64,000 nt of DNA from Trichostrongylus colubriformis (lineage: Eukaryota > Nematoda > Chromadorea > Rhabditida > Trichostrongylidae): contig OZ022259.1 in the NCBI GenBank assembly GCA_963978905.1, positions 44,596,727 to 44,660,726 of the forward strand, in the 5' to 3' direction. Positions 36,201-48,200 of the stretch are shown here, in pieces. The notes below the pieces were generated by a model. The model did no database searches. It was given only the letters and a program-made list of their open reading frames with translations, and was not told the origin of the DNA. The position numbers and the translations under genes were made by a program. Every line of letters starts with the position of its first letter. Position 1 is the first letter of the stretch.

Positions 36201-39200
36201 AGCAATGAGACGACAGGTGATACTGGTGATGGAGCAGCGTGTAAATGAAAACAGATGCATTTTTTCTAGTCATGGTCGGCATTTGATCCGGCCAAAAGCC
36301 TGCAATCCAATAACTGAGCTGTGAAAGGAGGTGGTCTTGGGTTACCTTCAATAAATAAGCCCCAATTCTACTTTGTGATAGCCTGGCTAACCACCCACAG
36401 TATGCCCAGCCCCAAACTAGAGATTATACGATATGCGAAAAACAGCAGTGAGGGTGTACCTCATTCCCCTGAGCCCGAGAGCCCCTTGAGGAAGCCTTGG
36501 AAAGGAATGCTTGGAAGAATCTGAGAGCCTCAGGGCTACAACAGGCCAGTTCAGTCAAGAAGAACTAGGATGTCGACTTCTTTTCTCACGAACCCTCACA
36601 TCGGAAGCAAGTATGTAAGATTTTATGATGCAAGCTAAGAAGAGCAAGTACGAGTCATCGAACTGAACGAAACGAGAAGGCACCACTCGCCACACGCCTC
36701 TGATGAAACTAGAAAAGAGCTGTTCTTTGAAGTTTGTGACAGGAAGAAGTAGCCGGTGTGGACGTTATCGTCAACATGTTCTTGGCCATGAACATCGATT
36801 TGTGAATACGACGACTTGAATCAGGGCCATCTTAGTTTTCTTGTACCTCCTGTATCGTATCTCCTGCACTTGAATAAATTTTATCATGGAAAGCATCACT
36901 GAAGAATAAAACCAATTTGTTGAACATCTTCACGATAGTTCCAAGAAGGCACAGAGTGTGAAAGTCACAAAAAAGGCTCTTCAGGATTTCTCAGGTTGAT
37001 AGACAATGATCGCTGCAGGCAATGACCGACTTACGCCCCATCTTGCGAAACGCTGCAATGAGATAAACGAAGATTTTAGGAAAATAGTGAGGCAGCAGTG
37101 ACTAAAGTAAAAAGCAGAAGCTAGCCGGCAGAAGCAGAACGATGTGCCTCCAACGTCGACATGGTGCAGTCACTGCTTTCCAAAGATCTCTGATGAAGAT
37201 CTTGTAGCTTTTAGTACAAATACGCCGTTCCTTCCAATCTACCTTGGAAATTTCGATGCGACATTGTGGTGGTCGCTTACTTTTATTTTATCGTACTGTT
37301 CTTTATAGCAGAGTGCTCTTTTGTCATACTCTTCTGTCCACTTCTTTTTCCACCATTCTCGTATTTCTCCATATCCATCAAACATTCTACCTGAACATTT
37401 GAGAGCCATCTGATTTTTTGCAATATGACAGTGTAATTCAGGAAACAGACTGAGAATTTCTGTAATAGACTTGTGTTAGCTCGAAAGCGTGAGTGCTAAT
37501 TCGAGCCGTCGAGGTTGTAAGCTTCGACGTGTGATGTCTAAGCGAAATCGCACCCTGACAGTTGAGCAAGCGCACAGCTCTGCGCCTGTCACACGGTGAA
37601 GTGCAATATGGAAAAGTCAGCACGTCCAGTGATTTGCGCAGTGGTGTGTTTGGAGTGCGTTACGATAATCAAATTTCGGTTTCTTACAAGAAAGCCGATA
37701 ATTTCGATCGACAGCGATTGACAGCACAATACTCTTCTCACCAATTGGTATGCTACAATATCCACTCCAGATGCCTTTTCAAAAACAAATCACTATTGAT
37801 GATTGTCGAAACCTAAAAAATACCTTGCGCTAGTGCGCCCACACACTCGCTTGATGTAGTCCACAGCCTCCGCACTGGTTCATTGTGTTGCAAATTTTAT
37901 TATTTTGCCTCTACCCACCACGGCCAGTTTCCAGTCATCGTGACTAACAACCACCATTTCAATTTCACTCACGTTCTCGCCATCTTCCGAGTTTTGGTAA
38001 AGATTTTCATAACATTTAAGCTGCCATCCCGCCCACCATCAAGAAAACCGCACGTGGTGAAAATTTGGTCTCTTTACCGCGGGAATTTACCACCGCTGCT
38101 TTACTTGTGTTCTGGACCGCTCTAGGGTCAAAACTTATCTTTGGCGAGTTGAGCTATCGCACAGTACCGCGTGAATACCGGTAGAATTCTGTAAAAGAAA
38201 ATGGCCGATACAAGCCAGTCAATATTGATGAATCCCATACCGCATGATTCCAAACAGTTATAAGCGCACAAATGAGCTCAATTGCGGCAGCTGGCAAAGA
38301 GCTTCCGCTTACTTCAAATTCACCACATTACAGATCTTAACCAATATTTTCTCGGTCTCTGAGCTGGAACCGTGCTGTCAATTTCTGAAGTAGGTACTGC
38401 TGTGAGGAAACTTAGTTCACTATGAACGCTCCTTTTACATCTTTCCGGAGATTCCCTCGATAACCTTGATCAGTCTTCGTTCCAGGTATGGGTGGTGAGA
38501 GCAAGGAGAAATTTTTCGTTGCGTGCTCAATACATATTTCGGCGCAGGCCTGTTCACGATAGAAGGCTTACTTCATTTTATTTTATTTCCCCTTTTCATT
38601 CTTATATGCCCGATCCATAGCTGTCTTGATAGTCGGATTTTTCAAGCAACACGAAGCTATAGGCATTGCACAGCATGACACTTTACCGTTTTGGGGGTTT
38701 CTACACTGAATCTACCACGAGATGAATCCTGTCATCACACAGTACTCGTACTCGAGATTGAGCGTCGTGTTAGTGCGCCCCAATGAGTCCGACTGATTTA
38801 TAGATAAAAAGCGTTGAACCAGCACTGTACTGAACGCTTACATGGGACTAGTTCTGCACTACATCATCAACTGCGAGATGGAAATCTTGCTATGAAAAGA
38901 GCACTTTTTGTCTGTTCACCTCCCCATATACTCCATTACACCGAAACCTTATGTTTACTTGCTAGCTCTCTTGGGGTTTTAACACTTTTCTGCTCTTCGC
39001 GGTCAGATTTTCGTTCGTGCTGCCATCAACAAGGAACGGTATTCAACTTCTCATGGAACTTTGAAATGGGACTCAGATGGATCGATAGAGCTCCAAATAC
39101 TGATTTTAACTGTGAAAACTAAAATTGCAAAATGGCACTCTGAAGCGAGTGACGAGGGTCGAAGTTTGCCTGTGACATCTCATTTGCGAGGCACTTTGTC

Positions 39201-42200
39201 ATCAGCACGGCCGTTGCTAAGCTAGCACGGCCATCGTAGCTCACTGGTAGTGTTCCGGATCTGCAGGATAGGGGTTGATGGCTTGCTCCCCGCCGGTGAA
39301 GGTTTTTTTCGCACTTTGTGTTTCACTGTCTACAGGTCTGCCTTAATAAAGAGTGCGTTTGCAAGCCCATGACACGAGAGCCAGTTCTTCTCGTGCAAAA
39401 GCAGTGTAATTTTCGTGTTTATGAAGTCAAATTATCCCAGAAACAAGTTCTTAGCCAATTCGAGAATTGGACAACTCTCGGCGAATTCACGGGCTATTGG
39501 TGGCAGCACAATGAACAAAAGAGAAGTCGTTGACCCTTGCTGAGGATATGCTCGTATTCGATGCTTGTTGCGTACGTCAGTGCGATGGGCAAGTGTACAG
39601 GTATGTATAGGTTATCTTATTCAGGTTGCATTTTTGTAGAAGAAAATTCACAAACTGCCACTTAATCCCCTGGCCACCCCCCCTTTTGCGAAGTTGCACC
39701 AGAAACTGGATTTGACTGAAAATTTGCATAGAGGGATACTTCGATCCTCTGTGCGCGAATATCATATTCTTTTACGCAACAACGCCTTATTCGTGTGGTA
39801 TAGGGACCTCTTCGACCTGGTATCCTTCTTGGTGAGTAATTTAAGTAGTGATAAACAAAGTAGCAGAGTATATGATGGGTGCGATAGGTACCAGAATAAG
39901 GAAACGTTTAGAAGTGAAAGAAATGCACTTATTGACAATGAAAAACAAAATGCGAAAAAAACCGCAGCAGTGGGGAGCAAACCCAGCGACCGTGCTGATA
40001 GCAGAGCAGAATGCCTCGTCAATGAAATGTCAGCGGCCGTGGCTAAAGGCAAAGTGCGTCGCCAATGGCACTCTGCCATTAGCCCCATTAGATGTCACAG
40101 GCGAGTCACAAGCAAACTTTGACCCCTCGTGACTCGCTTCGAAGTGTCTTTCTGCAATTGTGGTTCTTACAGTTATAATCAGTATTAGAAGCTCTATCGA
40201 TCCATCCGGTCTTAGTTAAAAGTTCCATAGGAAGTTGAATACCATTCCTTGTAAGACGCAGTCGTACTCGAAAGCTCAGCATATTTCCCTTTTCCACACT
40301 CGGCATGGTGGTGCCTTCGCCTCTTTTCCTGTTCCTACAGAGTCTTAACACAGCAGGTGCCTGGACAGGGTCAATGTATTCTTTCGCGAGAAGAGCCGGT
40401 CGGAAAGACTTGAGACATGGGCTTCTAGATGGCACAGCGGTGATGCTACGTCTACGGGAGCAGCTCATCCTCTGAGCAGAATGAATTAGAGGGGCATTAA
40501 ACACCCCTTGGAATGAAGTACGATTGACCTCCGAAAACGGGATTGGTGCGGTATCTGAACAAGTTCAAGGTATGTGCGAAATCAAGGAGGACGCCTTCAA
40601 TCCTGAAAAGGTCAATGCTCACAGGAACCAGCAGGTAAGACATTGCGTAAAGTATTGATTGCTACCTGTCACATCGAGACTGTGAGAGATTTCATGACCA
40701 AGAATGAATCCAACACTGCCGTACAGAAAGGATCTATAAGCATAACACTTCTATAGAATGTTTGTCAATCATAAGAAGCATCAAATCATGAGTATAAATA
40801 AGTCTCAGCACGCAGATCGCTGAATATTTCTCCACATTATATCAAGTTGGTCCAAAAGTTTCGTACCACCTTGGGCAGTTTTCCCATTTTCTTCTTATTG
40901 CACCGTACTATCATCCAACCTTACATGCATTACAACTACCTGTAAGATCTTGTCAGCGCATCGAGGTTTTTCTGATTCCCCTCCTATGAAACTGCACAGA
41001 ACCAGAAAAATTGTATGTCGGTTTTTAGGTCACCGTTATTGCTTGTCATTTCTCTCTCAGAAAGTAGCTACTGAGCAGAATAGGGGTGATCTGTTAGCTT
41101 GGAGTTAGTACTACTATAAAATGGGGAAGGACCCGAGCGAGTCTGTCCGTCTTTGCGATTTTTCTTTACAGCAAAAGTCAAGCATAAGCGCGCGCGAATG
41201 AAATTTTTCGTTTCTACTTTAGCAGAATGGAGACGCGAGCAAGCCTGCAAGCCAGAGGCATTAGTAAGAGGGTAAAAGCTACCGTTGCACAACCCTCCTT
41301 GTGTTCCATTAAGAGGTCGGAAGTACCAATATCTTGAAGGGCTGGAATTAAGCTGTCGGAATTTCCAGATCGTTTGAGCACAGCCTACTCCGCCTTCAAT
41401 ACCGGTGACTATTTGGACAGTCACGCAAAGCTCCAGTGAAAAGTCAGGAGAATTCGGCGACGTCGTGGCTTAAGTAATGCCAATGTGTCCTTAGTAGATA
41501 AAAGAAAAAAAAACATTTGCAAATCCTCGTGAGCATGTCGCAGTGTATTATTGTACTGCATTAGCAGCGGGAGTGCCCTCTCCCATAACAGGTGCACTAC
41601 CTTGTATCCCTCTCATGATCTCAGCGTAGAGCACCGATAAAGCAGTCATAAGGTTGTCATTGTGTTCATAATCTTCGAAAGAAAAAATCGATTTTGAATG
41701 GGTGGCGCCAGCGCCTTCAGTACGCCGTACCCTACCCTGCTGCAAGACCGATCCTGACTACAACCTGGCCAGTGAAAGATCCCAATTGGTGCTCGTGAAA
41801 AGTTTGATCGACAAAAGCTGCTGGTAAATGTTACCAAACAAGTAGTGAAGTATTCCTCTAATGAATCTAACAGCAATAAATGTGAGGTGGAGCGGAACTT
41901 ATGGACCGGCGTAATATTCTTCAGTTTTGATCCTTTGATAACTGCAGCTTTTCTTTGTTAGTGTGATAATGTCTCAAGAACGTTGATAACTGCAGCTTTT
42001 CTTTGTTAGTGTGATAATGTCTCAAGAACGTTTGGAAAAAGCTCCCGCAGAGGTAGGGTGCTGACAAAAGTTTCTTGCACCAATTCTCTTTTCATGAAAG
42101 TTCCATAACCTTTGAAACCTACCACCCCTTACCTCGGAAACGATTCATCGAAAATAGGAAATTGTAGAAACGGAAGAGGAACCACTGAAATTAAGTAGAA

Positions 42201-45200
42201 GTACTTGGACCTTAGGCAGAACATTCATTCTCGTCCTTGTGCCGTGCCTAATGTACAACCCAGTGCCACATCTCGGCTTTCATTTCTCAACGTGACCATC
42301 GAGAAAATATCGCGCCCTTCACCGTTTGAGACTCCCTCCCTTCCTTCAGGGCCCTCCGACGACTCCCTCCCTTCCTTCAGGGCCCTCCGACATCATTCTG
42401 TGCTAAACCTTTTGTCCCAACCTTCACCTGCTGTGGCCTAAACCATGACCAAGGCTGGCGAAAAATGCAAGCTATTTCAAATTTAGGCTCAGACAAAACA
42501 AAAGAGCTGAAGAAAAGCCGATTAGATTGTTTTAAAGTTGGCTCAGGTCAGTACTAGGAACAACAGAGATTAAAGTCTCCAAGTCCTCTCTTCTTGTAAC
42601 CTCGGCATTAGATGTCGATTGCGATGTTTTTTTTTTTTATGCCACACGAGGTTTTTAAGTGGAACCTTTATTCGTGGCCCAACGTTTCGACCGTTTCGTC
42701 TTCTTCAGAGGCCTGAAGATGGCTTGAAGCTCATGATTTGTCGAGTACCCGAACAAGCGCCTCCTCCCCTCTAGCGTTTCCCACATCATTTCGGGAAAGC
42801 TCCCGAACAACTCAGTAACATGACAACAACCATCGGTGAATTTGTTGTCATGTTACTGAGTTGTTCGGGAGCTTTCCCGAAATGATGTGGGAAACGCTAG
42901 AGGGGAGGAGGCGCTTGTTCGGGTACTTGACAAATCATGAGCTTCAAGCCATCTTCAGGCCTCTGAAGAAGACGAAACGGTCGAAACGTTGGGCCACGAA
43001 TAAAGGTTCCACTTAAAAACCTCGTGTGGCATAAAAAAACATCGCAATAGAGATTGAAGTGTAAAAATACTGTCAGGGGTGAATATAGCCGATATTGGGA
43101 GGTTGTAGAACATGAAAGGCTAGGAAATAGCACTTGAGAAATAGGATCTTACCATGGAGATCGTGCTTCCGCTACCTCTGCGTCACTAGTCCCTAGGAAC
43201 TGATCCAGACTACAAGAAGCAGGGCCAACCAGCCTTGAACCCTGCTTGCCCCGCAGGGACTTCCTTGCCGGCAGCAGCCCAGCGCCGAACAAGTGAGATT
43301 GCGAGAAAAAAAAACCAAGGCAGGCTATTCAGCGATAGTTTCACCACACAGTGACTCATTCAAAAAAACGAGTTTCACTAGCAAGGAACATAAGTTTGTT
43401 TTTCCCAGCCCTTACTTCGTTGTTCACTCTTAAGGGTGTCTTTAACCATGAATAACAGAAAAGAACTTCCTCCCCAAAAAGCTCAGGGAGGCAAGCACTC
43501 CTTTTCCTTTCTCTTATCTACGCTCAACCTTCAGTCCCTCTGGTGATTTACTTTGACAGTGTTCTCTTCACTACTTCTGCTCTTATTCTTTCTTGTGCTT
43601 TACCGCTTCTTGCAAACTGTTGTTTTCTATCATTACTCTGGGAAAATTCATGTCCAAAGCAGTGGAATGTAGATGGTGACTGAACAGAAGACGCACTTAT
43701 GTTGTTCGCGAGTGTCATGTAGTGGGCGTTGATACGATAGCCCATAATGCTGAATTTCTTCAAATATGACCGCCAATCGAAATCGGTTTCTTTAGGAATA
43801 AGCTTCAAGTAATTTTCTGTTTTTCTTATAAGAGTAATTTTTGTGAGCATTTCGAGGAAAGGCTGATCTGATAGCCCGTAGTCCTGAAATGATGCGGTCT
43901 TTTCCACATGATTCGCAATGGAGATCATCCGTTTATCTCACCGCAGCGTACAGCTCATCCAAAGCCGTATTATTTTGGAACAAATCATCATCGAGAAGAC
44001 TCCAACTGATGCGATTGATCTTTCCTAACACAGCCTATAAAATTGTGTTAAGTTGAGAGAATAGCAAACAAGTGAGTTGCATCGGTTAGTGTGGCGAAAC
44101 CGCTCTGCACCATAAACACTTAACATGGCGCAGGAATCACTGTAATTGCTTCTTTCATGCACCAGTCACACCATCAAAATTTTTGTTTAATTCAAATTCG
44201 CAACTTTCATATTCGAATTCACAAATTTCCTTCAGCAAAAGACCCCTCTTGCAGAAGAATTGGCTCATTGGATTCAAGAGTCACCATGCACTTCTCCTAC
44301 CAAGGAAGGCCTATCAGGGCGTAGAACACTGACTTAAGTACTCATCAACTCCAGCAGAGGCACATGAATGAAAAAAAAGGTGCTACTCCTCTCCCCTAGT
44401 GCTCACGGAGCGTGATCGAAAAATCGGGAGAATATCTCCTCAAAAGCAATTTCGTGTTTCAATAACTGCATCAAGTGTTTCTATGTGGCTTTGAATGCAA
44501 GATGAGAAAAGAGTTGCTCTTCAGTATTTTATCGAGAACTGGGCGACATACGAAGTAAAGTGAAATTGCTCATGGTATGTGCTAAAATTGCAGAGTTTTA
44601 CAGAGCTCTTCGCGCACCACCACATATGTTAAGACTTGGGCGATGTGGTGGTTACTGCGACGGGCTCTTATTTGAACAGGGAAACCCGACTATGAGAAGC
44701 TTTTGCCTTTCCTAAACTTTTACCGTCTTGCGCATAAAGACCGTGGTCTGTACAGTAGCATGGGTAACGTGTGCAATGAGGAACACCTGAGTGAGTAATC
44801 CAAGTAAAAATCAAGGATTCATAAAGACCATATGTTGCGCACCTCCTGCTGGAACCGCAATTTGGAGGGGGGAATCGTTTTCATCAGGCTCCGCCTTTCC
44901 TAACAAGGTCAGCCTTCTAAGATCGACACTGCTAAGCAATGACTGCCGTGCAGAGCAATTAATATAAAAGCAGAGCGATTCTTATCGCATCGCATCATTG
45001 CTGTATCGATCGAAACTTTGCGGTGCTCCACGTGTTAGCTTTCGTAGTAAAAATGTCCTTTAATTATTAGGTTGTTGCAAAATTAATTTCGGAAATGGAC
45101 CGCATACTTAAACTACTATAACTCAGCTTGAACACAAGTTTATTAATCGAAGTAAAAACCATCAGAATCTACACACTTTTGCCAACGAACAGGCAATGAA

Positions 45201-48200
45201 TCTAAGCCTTCACTATAAAAACTACTATCACCAGAATCAACGAAGTCAAGGAAGGCACATTCAACATCGTCCAAATTAGTAAATTGTTTCTGACGCAAAT
45301 GAGAATTGAGGGCTCGAAAAAAGTGATAGTCTGTTGGGGAAAGGTCGGGAGAATACGCTGGGTGAGGGAGAACTTCTATACCCAAGTGGGTCAATTTTTG
45401 CGGAGTGATTTGTGAGGTGTGTGACCTTGCGTTGTCCTGCAACAGGATCGGCCCTCCTCTATTCACCACCGCCGGCCACAATTTTTGCAACTTTCTATAC
45501 ATTTGCTCCAGATCACAACAGTAAGACTCTGCTGTGACTGGCTGACCAGGTTGCAAGAAACTGTAATGGATTACACCTTTACAACACCACCACACAGTAA
45601 TCATAACCTTTTTAGGGTGAAGGTCGGGTTTAGGAAAAGTTTTTGGAGGAGCATCCTTATCTACCCAGACTGATCCCCGCTTCCTGTTATCATAAGAAAC
45701 CCATTTTTCATCTACAGTTATAATACGGTTTACAAATGGCTCATTTTTATGGCGAACTAGGAGATTAGAGCAGGTGTCGAAACGTGCCACACGCTGCTCA
45801 TCGGTCAGGTCATGAGGCACCCACTTCGACATCTTCTTCACCTTGCCGATTGACAGAAAATGTCTGGCCACTGTAGAGTAATGTACGCCTAGGTCTTCTG
45901 CTAACGTACGAGTATTCGTCTCCGGATTTGCCTCGACGGCTCTCCTTAAATCTTGATCATTAAAGAAATCGTCCACGGAAAATGCGTTTTTGTGTTACCC
46001 ATACGTTTATGTTGTATTTGCCTAATGTGGGCCTCATGCAAAATTTCACGCGAAAAAATGCGAATCTGGCTGAGATACAGCACCACAAAGTGCGGTCCCA
46101 GTGGGCGGGGCCTAAGAGTAAAAGCCTCGTCCCGTGGTCCGCCGCCGTTGGGAACGGAGAGTGGGACTGTTTACGAAACTTTCTGCTCCTACAATGCGTC
46201 CCCGACCACGGCGGACGACGGAACGAGGCTTTTCTCTTAGGCCCCGCCCACTGGGACCGCACTTTGTGGTGCTGTATCTCAGCCAGATTCGCATTTTTTC
46301 GCGTGAAATTTTGCATGAGGCCCACATTAGGCAGGTACAACATAAACGCATGGGTAACACAAAAACGCATTTTCCGTGGACGATTCCTTTAAGCGATGAC
46401 CTGCGGCCGCGACCCGACTTCTCTTCGAGATCAAAATCGCCAGAAGCAAATTTTTTGAAGCAGAGCTCCACTGTTCGTTCGCTAGGACAATTCGTCAACC
46501 TAATAGTATCAAAACTCGTAGGAAGCTGTTGTGGGACGCAGATGGAGTGAGGATATGGCCGTCCCTCTCTGTTTGAGGTGTTAGGCTCAATTCTTCTGTC
46601 ATGCAAGATCCAGTTGTGTCCTCAGTATCCATGCTATAACCGCTACATTCTGTATAGTTAACCAGAATCCTACATTCTCTTCAGCGAGTCTGGTTGTTTT
46701 TTTCTCGGACTGCCAGTAATGCTGGTAGCGCATCAGAAGGATGATTCACTTTTCTTGCTATTACAAATCGAGATAGCATTTAGATCACGCATGCATTACA
46801 AATGGCGGGACCAGAACACGTACACTAATCGTGAGGCCAGATATTTTAGCGATCGACTTATTGCTGCAACTGATATCAGAACCAAACAAAGTATGCTCGT
46901 CTGAAGACACTGGGCATCATACATTTCAAGTATAGTGGTCGTTGTAGTAGTTGACAGCGTAAAGTTTTCCATTTCTTTGCTGGTGACCCTTATCATCCCT
47001 TATCAGTCGTTATTAAATTCGGTTCCACCCGTCACCATCAATGTCCCAGTAACACTCCTTATAATACTAGGTTGATTCATAATAAACTGGACAAATGGTA
47101 GTGATGATATCTAGAGATCATAACTCAGTAACGAATTAACGAAAATGGACGCGCGAGGTATCGTTGGAATGAGTATGAAAAGCTCTTCAAAGTACCGCAA
47201 AATAATCACTCCTAAGTAGTTTCATTCCGCCACCACGCCGCACGATTTCAAGCCGTCCAGAGACCACATCCGCAACGTCATACTATTTATATCGCTATCT
47301 GGCCAGGAACCCGCGGATATCGGCAGACATCTGAAAGAAGTTCACAAGGAGCATGCCTCCGGCAGAAGTACACTGTAGTTGTAGCATTCGAAGTTTGCGT
47401 CAGGCGACTATTCCATCGAAGACGAAAACCGCGGTTGGTGGAGCGCACACGGCGTAGAGCACTGGGAGCTGCTCGATGAAGGTACCACAGTATCCGCCAA
47501 CGTCTACGTTCGTCAATTACGAGAATTGAAGGCCAATGTCCAAAGTTCGCTACGGCGGCGGTCACATGCCTACTTCCAGCACGACAACGTGTCTACTTCC
47601 ACAGACCGCACTGCGCAAGATCGACCAAGGCCGAGCTGCTGTCGTACAGTTGGACCGTACTTCTATACCCACCGTACTCCCCAGACCTGGCCCCTTCAGA
47701 TTTCCACCTTTTCTCCCACAGCCAACGCCACCTGGACGGCCAAGACTTCAAAACTCGCGACGAGGTCAAGGCGGCACTCGGCAACTTCTTCGAGCTCCAG
47801 CTTCCGGCCTTCTAGAGCAAGGGCATCCATGATCTGCCTATACCGTGGCAGAAGGTCATCGATAAAGATGGAGTATATTTCAAGTGAATCCCTGTTGTCG
47901 TAAAAAAGTTGTACGACAATGATTAAAATTGGTCAATTTGTCCGATTTATTATGAATCAACCTAATACCTATGTCTTTGAGCACTCCACTGTCAGTTGGG
48001 AAAGCGAAACGGATTCGGTGGCATTTGCTTTCTGTCACTCCCTATCGAATCTAAACGATGGTTGCTAATTTGGATGACCCTCCATTAATATCCCTGTACT
48101 ACCCCGCAGAATTCCTATGAGTGATAATGCTCTAAGGCTGACGCGTGAAACAAAACAAATTTGACGACTATCGTTTTCTGACTCTCCTTATCAAGTCCTA

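Larger units (their letters stand above)
45067..46503 (-). mobile_element. mariner transposon (bandit type), second copy, split by a MITE and 5'-deleted
   Basis: The 3' inverted repeat is at 45067 (ttaggttgttgcaaaattaatttc) with TA at 45065-45066. The element continues to 45963, is interrupted by a TTAA-type MITE (45964-46388), resumes at 46393 with the transposase N-terminal region, and ends abruptly at aacctaa (46497-46503) followed by TA. Compared with the copy at 22038-23317, the first ~40 codons and nearly all of the 5' terminal repeat are missing; only the outermost few bases remain. Confidence 0.88.

Noticed and set aside
39226..39300. tRNA gene from tagctcactggtagt
   Set aside because: The A box is fair but the B box is poor (ggttgatggc) and the acceptor stems do not pair. 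At most a SINE.
40850..40885. Mariner-like end (gttggtccaaaagtttcgtacc)
   Set aside because: No inverted partner and no transposase sequence were found within 2 kb.
43548..43696. Read-through of the NAHY exon to a TAA, containing GHEF and suggesting a degraded zinc site
   Set aside because: A true HEISH exon in correct phase exists at 40666-40733, and a gtgcgt donor closes the exon at 43697. The resemblance in the read-through is accidental.
45960..46606. Several 130-160-codon frames on both strands around 46 kb
   Set aside because: They arise from the near-perfect palindrome of the MITE, which gives the same translation on both strands.
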